NCBI RefSeq assembly: GCF_964019925.1
Contig: NZ_OZ026470.1
Coordinates: 496,001-560,000, forward strand
Direction of reading: 5' to 3'
Origin: Spiroplasma endosymbiont of Cantharis nigra
GTDB taxonomy: Bacteria; Bacillota_I; Bacilli_A; Mycoplasmatales; Mycoplasmataceae
Length of the DNA: 64,000 bases
Positions 9,572-20,652 of the stretch are shown here, in pieces (the first letter of the stretch is position 1; each line of letters begins with the position of its first letter). The notes under the pieces were generated by a model that searched no databases, was not told the origin of the DNA, and saw nothing but the letters and a program-made list of their open reading frames with translations. A program made the translations under genes and the position numbers.

Positions 9572-12163
9572 TTACCTCTCCATTTTTAATTTAATTCATT
9601 TAACTTCTTTTGTAGCATTATTTTGAACTTTTATATAAAGTTCATTGGTACTATTTGGAATATCTTTTACAAAATAATTGTTAGAGTTAGTTTCACCAAC
9701 TCTAACTAGTTTATTTTCTTGTTTAAAATAGACTTCATAATAAGAATAGATATCTTTATCTTTTAATAAATTTTCAAAATTAAGTCTAATATTTTGAAAA
9801 TTATTTCCTCTATCAATTAACAATTCTGATTGAGCTTTTAACTGTAAATTATCTTCTAAATTTTGAGTAATTTTTTCATAATTTACTGCTAATTGTCCTA
9901 TATTAATTTTATTTTTTTCCTTTGAAGATTTAAATTGTAAACCAATTTTACCTATTATCCCTCCAGATGGTGTTATAGTAGTTTTTATTTCTTTTCAACC
10001 ATCATCTAAATTCTTAACATCTATATTTGAAATAGACTTTATATTTGAATTATTTGATTTTATTTCTTCATATACTACACTTTCATTCGAAACTCCATTA
10101 TTTGATTTATATACAATTGAAACTGTTAAAGGTTTATTATCTGTATAATTACTTCCCATAATCATTCAACTATAATTTTTGCTTGTATCAAATGTGGCCT
10201 CTTCAATTTCTCCATCATTTTTAATTGCATTTTGTTTTTTCGAACCTAGTGCAATTGAATTACCTTTCAAATAAGGATTAAGATAATCATAATAACCAGT
10301 AATATCTGCAAGTTTTTCAATTTGTTGTTTTTGGCCAGTACCATCGTTTTGCAAAATCATTCATTTATATGTAGGTTGCACGTCAGCTATATTAGTATTA
10401 CTTCACGGATAATTTTCTTCAATAATTCTTTCTTTTTTATCATTAAATGAAACAAATTTTGACCCATTACCAGTTGAAAAATTTGTAAAGAATGATTTAT
10501 TAAAATCATTCATAACTGTTCTTTCATTTACTAAATTTCCTACTCCATAACTTAAATCATTAGGAGGCAAGAAAGTTGAATCATTATAAGAAACAGATCC
10601 CTTATCTTCATTTGATAACTGTCTATTTTTTCCAGTATAAATCATGTCATCATAATAATTTTGTAATGTCATTCCATAAAGATCAGTTTCCTGATTAGGA
10701 ATTGTATTATTAATTTTATCCATCTCTTGTTGTGCTAAATCACTTGCCGTATGTGCAGCAAAAATAGCTAAAGAATTATGAGAATTAGCTTGCTGTGCCC
10801 CTTTTTCAATATAGGTTCATTTATTATTATCTTTATCTTCTCTTTCTTTTACAACGTCACTTAATTTATATTCATTTCCATTCTCATCAAAATGTTTATA
10901 AACAAGATCTCTAAGATCTCTTTGACCTATTTTGTTTTTATCATAAAATATTTGCCCATTGATTCATCCACCCAAATTATACATATTAAAAATTTTGTGC
11001 GAATCTTTTTCAATTTTATTTTTCTTGATATAATCAAGAGATTTATTTGTAGTAATTCCAAAATCACTTAAAAAATAATCAGTATTTTTTTGAAGAGCTT
11101 CGGACTCTTGGTTTGCTGTTTTACCAGTTGAATCTAATTCCAAATTACCATTATTTTTATATGAAAATAATATTAATTTCTTAATATTTTCATCTTTTGA
11201 GTCTTTAATTTTTTGATTTCATTGTTTCATAATTTCAATAACAATTTTATAACTTAAAATATAACCATCTTCAAAATAACCATTTGGTTCATTGTTTCAA
11301 AATCATCCATCAAATCCTAAATCAACTGCCATATTAATTAAAATATCTACTATTAGATAATTTCCTTTAGTATCCTTTTTTAAAAATTTTTCTAATATAT
11401 CCTTTTTTAGACCATGATATCCATCCAAAAAAATATTTCCTAATATTTTGGTTCCATTTATATGAGCTTTTTCAACTTCATTTTTTCCTGGAGGAACAAT
11501 GATTCCTTCATCAGCTGCTCCTGCTCAACTAACCATAATATCATTGTATTGATAATTATTAAAACTTCTTGAATAAGTTCTCTTATTTCCAATAATAGTA
11601 TTTTCATTAGAAGTACTATTAATAATTGTTGTCATATTCATTTGTTGAATTTTTTCGTCTTGAGATTCAACTCATTTTGAAGCAACATTGGTTCTCTTTT
11701 GAAGTTCAATTCTTGATTTATTATACTTAGCATCTAAATCATCTTTGTAGTTTCATTCTAGTATACTATTTACCTTATCAAAAATTTCATTTCTTTTAAT
11801 TTCCATTATATCTTTTTTTCTATTACCATTTGGTAAAAATTTTGAATTTAATGGTACACCAGTTGGCGCTTGTTTTAAAACTTCTAAAGCTGTTTTAAAA
11901 CCTGTATTTAAATATTTATAATTTAAATAGCTATTTTTTTCTTTAATTTTTAGTTCTATTTCTTCATCTGACACTGATGAAGGAATATCATGTAATATCC
12001 TTTTAGTTTTATCATAGTATGGTTCCTCTTTTTTCCAGTTATAATCTGATATTTTTGAAAGATCTGTACCATAATTAACCTTATTGTTTCCACAAGAAAC
12101 TGTATATACTAAAAAAGGTATTACTACTGTTACTGATAACAATATAAATACTATTTTTTTCAT
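9572..12163 (-). CDS. GH85 endo-beta-N-acetylglucosaminidase lipoprotein
   Basis: An 863-residue surface lipoprotein with signal peptide and lipobox TVSC (Cys 24). Residues about 200-300 match the GH85 endo-beta-N-acetylglucosaminidase barrel: DIMVSWAGAADEGIIVPP, AHINGTKILGNIF, then LGFDGWFWNNEPNG. N290 and E292 correspond to the Asn-x-Glu catalytic pair. Such enzymes cut the chitobiose core of N-glycans on host glycoproteins. The C-terminal 250 residues look like beta-rich accessory domains. Many Trp codons are TGA. It is followed, with 2 bases between, by an ABC ATPase and permease, and further on by a ROK kinase. Together this suggests host-glycan use. The family call is from motifs only. 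Confidence 0.83.
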
Positions 12164-12193
12164 TTATTTTATTCCCCTTAAAATAAATTTAGC

Positions 12194-12225
12194 AAAAAAA
12201 AAAAAAAAAGTAAATAACTTTTTTT
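12194..12225 (-). terminator. Intrinsic terminator with a 16-A/T tract
   Basis: AAAAAAAGT and ACTTTTTTT pair around loop AAATA, followed on the minus strand by T16. It ends the YqeG/YqeH unit and separates it from the GH85 gene. Confidence 0.8.
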
Positions 12226-12261
12226 AATTATTATTCAATTCACTCCAATAATATACTTTTT

Positions 12262-13566
12262 TTAAATCAATGCTTCTAACTGACTTACTTTTATTCCATA
12301 TTCTGTTTTAGGTACAGTTATTTCTAATTTCATACCCTTATAAGTCTTAAAGTTTATTCAACCCAAACCTGAAATATGTAAGTCTATTTTTTTCTCGTCA
12401 TTGTATACAAAAGTATGAACTTCAAAATCACTGTCACTTGAAAGTAATCTTGGAGATAAATTATAACGATTCTTTTTAAAGTATTGTTGAGCATTTACTT
12501 TTTTTGTTCTATGTAAAGGCATTTGTTTATTGATATAAAAGTGAAAATTAGTTTTAGTTGGTTTATGATTCTTTTCATTAATTGCTTGACCTTCAACAAA
12601 ACTAAACCATGCAAGTCCTCCATAAAAAATTGACTGACCAGCATTTAACTGATAAGTAACTTGTTTAATTTCTTTTTTAAAAAAGAAGAAATCTCAATAA
12701 TTTGGTGCAGTTGCAATAGCTATATGATTGTGTTTTACAAGACCAGGTGTATCATAAACAAAATTATTTTCTGTAAAGTTAATTTTAATTTTATCTAAAG
12801 TTGTATTAACATATTTTGAAGTAACAATTGATGGAATTTGATTATTATATGTTAAACAAGCATTTATTAAACTTGATTTACCAGCATTTGAAATTCCAAC
12901 AATATATTGATCATATTCTACTGATTTTAATTCATTTACTAATGGAAAAATATAGTCAGCTTTAAGAGATGAAGTAAAGATAATTTTTGATCCAGAAATT
13001 GGTGAATCTTCAAAGAATTTTTTAACATAGTTTAAAATTTTTAATTTTTTTACTGCTTTTGGAAATAAGTCAATTTTATTAACTAAAATAACAACTTCCT
13101 TTTTTGATATTAATTTTTCTAATCAAGTTAATCTACTCCCAGGTAAATCAAACATATCAACTACATAATAATATCTAATTTTATTTTTAGTTTGATTTAT
13201 TTCATCAATAATATCAATAAAATCCTTATCATTTATTTCTTGTTCTACTAATTTATTGTAGTACTTTATTTTAAAACATCTTAAACATAAATCTTGTTTT
13301 TCAATATTTAAACTAAATCCTGGTAATCTTTTATCAAGAGTTTGCAACTCTTTTCCACAACCAATACATTTTTTAGGTCCTTGTGATTGATAGTTTGTAG
13401 TATTACCAATACCAGGTTTAGCTTCTGTTAAACTAACTTTACTTCTTTGTTTAATTTTAATTGATTCTGGTTCTTCACTATTAGCATTAATTTGTAAGGC
13501 TTTATCTTCCAAATCTGCCAATTGTTTTTCAATTTCATTTAATTTTTCATTATTAGAGAATTTCAT
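12262..13566 (-). CDS. yqeH: Circularly permuted ribosome-biogenesis GTPase YqeH
   Basis: A 434-residue GTPase needed for 30S subunit assembly. It has an N-terminal charged extension of about 70 residues, then the zinc finger CIGCGKELQ...CLRC, then the permuted G motifs: G4 NKID first, G1 GISNAGKSS, then G3 DTPG. This order is diagnostic for YqeH. The extension makes it longer than the usual 360-370 residues. It overlaps the upstream YqeG-like gene by 14 bases, an arrangement kept in many Firmicutes. Confidence 0.94.
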
Positions 13567-14137
13567 AGTTACCTCCTATTTCTCCTTCATTATAGAATCC
13601 CTCATGTAAGATATTCCTTTGTGATAATTTCTTCAAAATATGTTTTTCTAAAAACTGTACTGTTTTACTTTCTTCTTTATTTCTGCTTAAAGGTGATACT
13701 AAGATACTTTTAATATGTGCTCTATTTGCAACAAGTACATCTGTAACAAGTTGATCACCTATTATAATCATTTCTTCTTCTTTATATTTAAATAGTTTTT
13801 TAACTAATTTCATCTTACCTAAAAGTGGTTTTTTACAATCTCAAAAGTAATTTTTAATCCCTGCTTTTTTTGCAAAATTTTCAACCCTACTTCTAATATT
13901 ATTAGAAAATAAGACAAATTCCATATTATGCGAATAAACATTTTTAATAAAATTTAATACATTTGGTGAAGGAATTCTTTCATTTCACCCAATTAATGTA
14001 TTATCCATATCACACATTATTAGTTTTATTCCACTATTTTTTAGTGAGTCCAAATTTATCTTTTCATAACTTTCAAGATAGATAGAGGGTTTAAAATAAT
14101 TTAACAATAATAAATTTCTAGATTTTTTATTTGACAT
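13553..14137 (-). CDS. yqeG: YqeG family HAD-IIIA phosphatase
   Basis: A 194-residue HAD-superfamily phosphatase. Motif I is CDMDNTLIGW, motif II lies around LFSNN, and motif III/IV is IIGDQLVTDVLVAN. This set matches YqeG (TIGR01668 type). It is first in a unit with yqeH and overlaps it by 14 bases. The ATG follows GAGGTG. Substrate unknown. Confidence 0.92.
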
Positions 14138-14192
14138 TAAAAACACCTCACATTATTAACTTAATTATACCAATTTTATTGTTTTATCAATC

Positions 14193-15128
14193 TTAATCTT
14201 TTTTAATATAAGTATTTTTAGCATAAGGAACTTGTGTAAATTCATATACAAAAGATAAAAATTCCAAAACTTTTAAGACATCATTATAGCAATGGTCAAT
14301 TACTCTTTTTATGTTCTTATTCATTGCTTTAAACTCTTCATATTCCATTTTTCTATTAACTGATCTTGAAAAAAATGAGTATGCACTACAACACATAGTA
14401 TAAATATCATCTTTTTCATCTTTGAAGATATTTTGATTAATATCTTCAAATCAATCAAAGAATTTTTTAGTTCCTGTTAAAGCAATCATTTCATCACTTT
14501 GCTTTCCTGCAGGTAGATTTTCACGCTTTCAAAATTCTTCACCTAATTTATTAGTATTTGAAAATGAAAAAGTATTCTCTAAAATATCATAAATATCAAA
14601 ATAATTAGCATTTAATTCTTTACTATCTTTATTATAAAAAGCCATTTTTAGTGTTTTTCTTGCAAATAATCTTTTATTATCATTAATTCATTTATTAATG
14701 ATTTTTACATCATTGCTTGCCCCAGCACAAACAATTGTTCTTATTTCCTTATTTCGACACATATTCAAAAATGAAATAATCATTTTTGAATATTGATCAA
14801 AAAAATCATATGCTTTATCATTAAAATTTCTTTTAATTGTAATTGATTTAATTGCTTTTTTATTATCTCTATTTGAGATCTCTTTTAAAGATTTGGCAAA
14901 AGAATACTGTATGACATAAACTAAATCTTTATTATTGTCATCGTATAGTTTTTTCTCATTTTCACCATTATCATGTGAATGATTAAAAAACTCAGTATCT
15001 AAAACAATTATTGGAAACTGAATGTTTTCCAGAATCTTTTTAGAACCTTCCCTGTCAAATCTAAAGTTTTGGTTTTCATTAAGTAAAAAGAAGCCCTCAT
15101 CAATTATTTTTATTGAATTCCTTTTCAT
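14193..15128 (-). CDS. DEDDh exonuclease-like protein
   Basis: A 311-residue protein that I read as a divergent DnaQ-fold (DEDDh) 3'-5' exonuclease. Exo I is IIVLDTEFFN (Asp-x-Glu, about residue 43). An Asp in GASNDVKIINKW could be Exo II, and VIDHCYNDVLK gives the His-x4-Asp of Exo III. The spacing is reasonable, but overall similarity to named members is low, so it would usually be labelled hypothetical. One TGA Trp joins the two halves. It is a lone gene convergent with nothing; the next gene starts divergently at 15219. Confidence 0.55.
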
Positions 15129-15218
15129 TTTAATACCTACTTTAAAAAGATAATATCATATTTTTAGGTATATAATTTTGATAAATATAAGTTATTATAT
15201 TTATAAAGGTGAAAATAA

Positions 15219-16052
15219 ATGCAAAATTCAAATAATTTTAAAAAATATTTAGATGAAATTTCAGTAAAATGATTCAAAAATTTTATAATTGAAAAAATTG
15301 AAAGTTTTAGAAATGGTTTTATAGAAGAAAATGACCCAGGTTTTGGAGACTTTACTCCTGATTTAAATGTCACATCTTATATTTTAAATAATGTAAAAAC
15401 TGATATTGAAACTATTAGCAAATATAGTGATATCAAGGAGTTTATTGAAAAATATAGTTTAAATATCAAAAATAGTGAAGATCTTAAAAGTATTGGTAAT
15501 GCTGCCCAATCAGAATTATTAGAAACAATAGAAAAAAATCCTAATAATATTCAAGAAAAAATAACTGAATTGATAATGAAAATGCAAATAAACAATATAA
15601 CTAAAAATCTAGACAAATCTTTAAAAATTATTGAAACTTTACTTAATAAATTAGGTGAAGATACTTCAATTAATGAAATTGAATATGAAGATTTAGAGTA
15701 TATTCTTCAAAATAATTTAGAAAAAACATTGAAAAAATTAAAACAATGAAATCTTGAAAATCCAAAACAAAGTGACTTTTATAAAGAAGAAATGGTTATA
15801 GTTGAAAATGATCCTGACTTTCAAAAAAGAAAGGAAGCAAGTGAAATTATTGAACATTACTTTGGTAATATAATTGGTCAAGAAATTGAAGAGAACGAAA
15901 TTGAAGGACTTTCCGTTGAAAATATTAATGAAAACTCTAAGATTATTATATTTAATAAAGGAATCATGATTAGTGAAGAACTGCGTGGAAAAATTGAATT
16001 AATTAGCTGTATTTTTAATAATAGTAAAGAGTTTAAAAAAAACAATGTCTAA
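15219..16052 (+). CDS. Hypothetical acidic helical protein
   Basis: A 277-residue soluble protein with no signal peptide or membrane segment. It is rich in Glu, Asn, Ile and Lys and largely helical, with coiled-coil-like stretches in the middle (residues about 110-190). I do not recognise a family. The start follows AAAGGTGA. The stop codon sits in the loop of a terminator hairpin. It is one of few plus-strand genes here and convergent with a lipoprotein gene. Confidence 0.75.
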
Positions 16053-16066
16053 GGACATTGTTTTTT
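16041..16066. terminator. Bidirectional intrinsic terminator
   Basis: AACAATGTC and GACATTGTT pair around TAAG, with T6 on the plus side and an A8 run on the other side. It serves the convergent genes ending at 16052 and 16065. Confidence 0.85.
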
Positions 16067-16859
16067 AAATGAATTTATACCTAAATCCATCAATAATCAT
16101 AAATTCTTCTTGAGTACTACTATCTTTTTCAAAAGTTATTTTGCCTGTTAAATCTAACGATAATTTTGTTTTTGCTGATCAAGTTAGTTTAGAAATAAAT
16201 GCTTTTTTTTGATCTTCATTTAATGTACCATCAATTTCATAGTCTCAATCGCCTTTTTCATTCTTTTTTTCTAATACTTTTAATCTGAAATTAATTCCAT
16301 CAATTATTTTATTTATAAAATTAAACGTTTCACTTTTATTTAAAGGATTTGAGTTAGTTAAGGATGCTAATACTTTTCCCTGATCTTTTCATCCTTTTTT
16401 TATAGTTAAGGCTAAATCTGATTCAACTTTTGTACTATAAGCACCATCAACATTTTTAACAACTATTGAGTTTAAAAAAATATTTTCTACAATAATTGTC
16501 ATTCCTGTAAAATCATAAGAATTTTCTATTATATTTGGATTATAAATTTCTGCTAATATCTTTATAAATTCAGCTTCAGTTGGATTATCTAAATCTAATT
16601 CAACTTTATTATTTGCTATTTTATTTGAAGATAAATTTGATTCAAAACCATTGTGCTCTCATGAATCATTTATGAATTCTAAATATTCAAGATTATATAA
16701 TTTAATAGTTTCATTATCTTTAAAAAATATATTTATGTCATTTGTAAAACCCGTAAAACTTTTCGATGCAATAGAAATTAATGGATCACATGAAACACTC
16801 ATAATTGCGGAAGTTGGTATGATAAATAAACTAGATAGTATATAAATTATTTTCTTCAT
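16065..16859 (-). CDS. Lipoprotein, unknown function
   Basis: A 264-residue protein with a lipoprotein signal ending SVSCD (Cys about 24). The mature part is rich in Asn, Lys, Asp and Ile and shows no recognisable domain. Its ATG lies inside the last 29 bases of the upstream lipoprotein gene, and AAGGGGAA provides the RBS, so the two are likely co-translated. Several Trp are TGA. Confidence 0.8.
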
Positions 16860-17850
16860 TTTCTTCCCCTTTTATATTAATTTCTATAGAAATTTTATCA
16901 ATTTTTATATTATCTATATTAAAACTTTTCAAGTTAATTGATTCATATTCTTCTTGATTATTTTCTAATTCCTTTTCTTCTATTTCATTATTATTTAATT
17001 TAAACTCTAAATCTTGTTGATAATAATAAAATAAGTTTTTTACAATATTTATTTTTTCCATTTTTTTTGTCTTATCAACATCTTCAAAAGATATTTTTAA
17101 AATATTATTTATCTCTTTTTCTTCTGTATCTTTTTCAGCGATTTCTTCAGTTTCAATGTTAACTGATTCAGCTAAAAGTAAATTTTTAATAATTTCTTCA
17201 TTTAAAATAAATTCTTTATCAAAAAAATTAAATTCTGTATTAATCTTTTTATCTTTCTTTTTATCAATTATTTCTAAACTATTTTGTTTAGATAAAAGAA
17301 TTAAATTATCTTCTTTTCTATACTTTCCAAAAAAATATATATTTTTTGAATAATCTAAACTTAACTCTAGATTTGAATAATCATAGAAAATATTTTCCTT
17401 TTCATTAGGTTCTATATTAAATCATTGAGCCAAATCATCCAAGGCATATTGTGTCATTATTCTATCTTTTATATTATTATCATTTCCAACATTACCATAT
17501 TCGTCTGAACTAAGTTCATTACCAAAAAAAGTATTATCTCTATCACAAATAAATTCATCACAATTTAATTTTAATTCATTTCCATTTAAATTAAGTAGTT
17601 GTGCTTGTTTTTCAATTTTAGTTTCTGGTTCTGGAATCTCAAGTTTTTTTTCTAAATCAGGAAACATAGAAAATTCCTTTATTTTAGTGTTATTCTGATT
17701 ATTAAAAACTGTTTGAAATGCTTTATTATAGTTAGTTTCATAAAATCTATTACTATTTTCAGTGTTTCCACAAGCCACAACGGCAGCTGTTGTTGAACTT
17801 AGCAAAGTTACAACACTAAAAAAATTAATTATTTTTTTCAAATTTATCAC
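16831..17850 (-). CDS. Lipoprotein, unknown function
   Basis: A 339-residue lipoprotein with signal MINLKKIINFFSVVTLLSSTTAA and lipobox VVAC. The mature part is strongly acidic, with a Glu-rich stretch near the C terminus (KELENNQEEYESINLKSF). No domain is recognised. Its 3' end overlaps the next lipoprotein gene by 29 bases. It is the first gene of this two-gene surface-protein unit. A 655-base stretch without a gene lies upstream. Confidence 0.8.
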
Positions 17851-18086
17851 CTTTTAAAATTATAACAAATAAAAAAAGAAATTTATATTCAGTTAACTTT
17901 AATTGTCAAAGTATAAGCAAATAAATTTCCATTTATATATTTTTACGATTTTATATAAAATGTATTGTATTTTTAAAAAATTAGTTTCATTTTTTATTTT
18001 AACTCTTATACCTTCTATTAGATTAAAAATATATTAGTAAATCTTTAATAATCTAGTTTTACTACTTAAGATATTTTATAAGTTTT

Positions 18087-18150
18087 TATAATGGCGAACA
18101 TCTTCATTTCTCCAAGTCTAGACTCGCCTTGTATGTGAGTTATTTTTTAA
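18087..18150 (+). ncRNA. Candidate small RNA or attenuator with own promoter and terminator
   Basis: Within the gene-free stretch 17851-18505, a relatively GC-rich patch follows TATAAT (18087-18092). It ends in a plausible terminator: ACTCGC (18122-18127) pairs with GTGAGT (18135-18140, one G-U) and TATTTTTTAA follows. GGCGA (18093-18097) can pair instead with TCGCC (18124-18128), which would break the terminator stem. The middle carries TTTCTCC, complementary to a GGAGAAA ribosome binding site. No good -35 is seen and there is no covariation evidence. The rest of the gap is A/T-rich DNA with lipoprotein promoter signals I cannot fix. Confidence 0.33.
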
Positions 18151-18300
18151 TACACTATTTTAATTTAAAAGAATATAATGACTGTCAATAAATCACTTAA
18201 TAGTTCTTAATTTTTATTAAACCACAAATAAAATTTATATATTAGACCATACTAATAAAATAATTCATTTTAATTAAAATATTTTTATCAATATAATAAT

Positions 18301-18344
18301 TTAAAAAATTTACTTGAATAAAGATTTTGTTTTATTCAAGTAAA
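18301..18344 (-). terminator. Strong hairpin terminator
   Basis: TTTACTTGAATAAA and TTTATTCAAGTAAA form a 14-bp stem with an 8-base loop, followed on the minus strand by AATTTTTTAAA. It probably ends the transcript from 19003, with an IS relic now lying between gene and terminator. Confidence 0.6.
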
Positions 18345-18418
18345 AAACTTATTAGTTCTAACTATTTTAAATTATATTTATTATTTGTCTTTAAAATTTT
18401 AGCTCTTTACTTTTTAAT

Positions 18419-18434
18419 AAAAAAAAAAAAAAAA
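18419..18434. repeat. Run of 16 A
   Basis: Homopolymer of the same length as those at three minus-strand terminators in this window. Here no hairpin adjoins it; an IS end relic follows directly. Confidence 0.8.
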
Positions 18435-18487
18435 CTCCTTGTAAACTTTAATGATATCTATTCATTTTGTATACTTAGAGAATTAAT
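18434..18487 (-). mobile_element. Relic of an IS3-type right end
   Basis: TGTATACTTAGAGAATTA matches the right end of the intact IS at 1294-2646 over 18 bases. CTCCTTGTA, found about 40 bases before it, matches the IS leader before orfA. No transposase remains. Confidence 0.55.
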
Positions 18488-18505
18488 CTAATATATTTAC
18501 TATTA

Positions 18506-19003
18506 TTATTTTACAACACCATCTTCTCAGAAATTAATTGCTAAAATATTTTTTATATATCTTATTGATATTTCCAAATCATTTATTGGTATTTTTAAAT
18601 GACCATTTGTATTTCCAGTTGCAATATTAACTAAAATTAATTGAGGAATTTCAGGTTCAGAATTAATAAAATCAATTGGATCCATATTTTTTATTTCTTC
18701 AAAACCAGAGTTTTCGTATAATTCTCTTTTAAAAGAAAGAATTCCAGTTTCCATTCAATTTTGAATTAATCAATCTTTAATTTTATTATTTAGTTCAGCT
18801 ATATCATTTATATTTGAAGAAATAATTTCTAATGATCATTTAGGAAAAGTTCTTATTAATTCTTCTAAAGATTTAATAATTAAAATTTCTCTAAAAGTTT
18901 CACCACTATCACTTTTACCTTGAATCATACAAAATGATGTACCCTCTTGAAATGTTACTTTACCTAAGCTTGATTTTTTTAAATTATAAACTTTCTTTTC
19001 CAT
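18506..19003 (-). CDS. Hypothetical protein
   Basis: A 165-residue soluble protein beginning MEKKVYNLKKSSLGKVTFQEG, followed by segments that read like alternating strands and helices. It ends PINDLEISIRYIKNILAINFWEDGVVK. The family is not recognised. The start follows AAGGGG. One gene upstream in the same direction is a small membrane protein. The downstream region carries the IS relic. Confidence 0.75.
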
Positions 19004-19101
19004 ACTAGCCCCTTTGAAATACGATTAACAATATTATACACTAACTTTTTATTAAAATTAAATATAAAAAATTGCTAAATCAACGAGTTGATAAAATTAT
19101 T

Positions 19102-19626
19102 TTATTCTTTAATTATTTTTTTATCTTCATAATTATCAAGATAAGTTTTTGCAAATAAAATTCCAAATAATGAACCTATTAATAAAAGTGAATTACTTAA
19201 TCCCATTAATAAAAAAAATATTAAAGACAAAAGTATTGAAAGCTCATCACCATTTTTAAAAACTCCAAAAATTATTGCAGGTAAAATTGAAATTATAAGT
19301 CCTACACCACTCGCACATAAACCAAAGATGTAACCAAATCTTTGAGATATTGATTTTCTCGAATTAATAAAAATTAAAATAAAAATTAAAATAATAAATG
19401 ATATAAAAGTTACTAATAAAATTGTAATACCAATACCTTTTATTAAACTTAAGCTTGCATCTAAATTTGTTTGTAATCATTTTCCTAAATCTAAAAAATA
19501 TTTATAGCTACCTTCCATAAGAGGTTTTATTGATATTAATAAAATAGAAATAACCATTACATTTATTAATAAAGTAAGGATAAGATATATAGAAATGTTT
19601 GATAAAGTTCGTGAAAGTCTTAACAT
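19102..19626 (-). CDS. Four-TM membrane protein
   Basis: A 174-residue protein with four hydrophobic segments (about residues 12-35, 57-82, 95-118 and 122-146) and a short charged tail. The first loop, between TM1 and TM2, contains one TGA Trp. No family motif is recognised. The ATG follows GGAGTT. It lies between the RuvAB unit upstream and a hypothetical gene downstream, with no sign of coupling. Confidence 0.78.
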
Positions 19627-19707
19627 GATAACTCCTTTTAATATTAATTTAATTTTAGCATTTTAAATATCTTGTTTATATTTTTTTTAAATATTAAAAA
19701 TAAATAC

Positions 19708-20652
19708 TTAAACCAAAATTTCTTTTTCTAATCATTGAATTGCTTTTTCAGTTATTTTTCTTCCTTTAAAAGTTTTCTCAACTAAAAAGTTTCTAATTAA
19801 AATTGGTTCAATTAATTTTATAATTATTTGTTGCTGTAATCCCATTACTTATTGAATGGTTTCAATACCTAATACTGAATGTTTATATAAAAGTTTTAAA
19901 TAAGAAATTTCTTGATTGGTTAATCCAAATTTATAAATTTCCAATTTTAAAAAAATACTTTTAATAATTTTTATATCAATATTTTTAAGATCTAAAGTAA
20001 TAATATAATCATAAATTCTTTTTAAAAGATTAATTGCAACTCTTGGAGTATTTTGACAAAACCTTGAAATATAATTTATTACTTCTTTATTTAAATCTAT
20101 TTCTAACTTCTTACAATTTAATTCAATTATATCTGCAATTTCATTTTCACTATAATGTTGAAAATGAAATAATATGGGAAATCTATTTTTAAATGGTTCG
20201 GCTAATTTATTTATTTCTGTTGTTGCACCAACTAAAGTAAAGTTTGCAACTTTTATATTAACAACTTTTGAGTTATATTCTTTACCTACAATTATGTTTA
20301 ACTTATTATCTTCTAGCACTGGATATAAAATTTCAAAAACTTCTTTTGAAACAGAATGAATCTCATCAATGAATAAAATTTCATTTTCTTTTAAAGATGT
20401 CAATGGTGAAATAATATCACTTGGTTTTTGTAAACTTTGACCATTTAAAATATAAATTTTTTTATTTATTATTTTAGATACTAAATAAGCTAAACTTGTT
20501 TTACCTAAACCAGATGACCCATGAATAAGAATATGATCTAAATTTTTATTTCTTTTTTGAGCAGACCTTACAAATATATTTAAATTATTTATTATATTTG
20601 TTTGTCCAATAAATTCCTTTAAACTATTTGGTCTAAAAACATTATTTTCCAT
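19708..20652 (-). pseudogene. ruvB: Holliday junction helicase RuvB, interrupted by in-frame TAA
   Basis: RuvB is the AAA+ motor of RuvAB branch migration. Walker A GSSGLGKTS, Walker B ILFIDEIH, sensor LVGATTE and arginine finger QNTPRVA are present. After GIETIQ a TAA (19849-19851) ends the frame at 267 residues. The same frame continues for 46 more codons and encodes the normal winged-helix end: LIEPILIRNFLVEKTFKGRKIT, stop at 19708. The spacing from GIETI to IEP equals that of E. coli RuvB, so only a substitution to TAA is needed. A GTA ATG follows the stop and could allow reinitiation. The product may be a truncated RuvB or the gene may be dead. Confidence 0.88.

Noticed and set aside
14193-14396. 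Separate small genes made by splitting at TGA codons (for example here, or 46384-46650 and 62655-62900)
   Set aside because: TGA is Trp in this organism; the frames join into longer genes with consistent family motifs.
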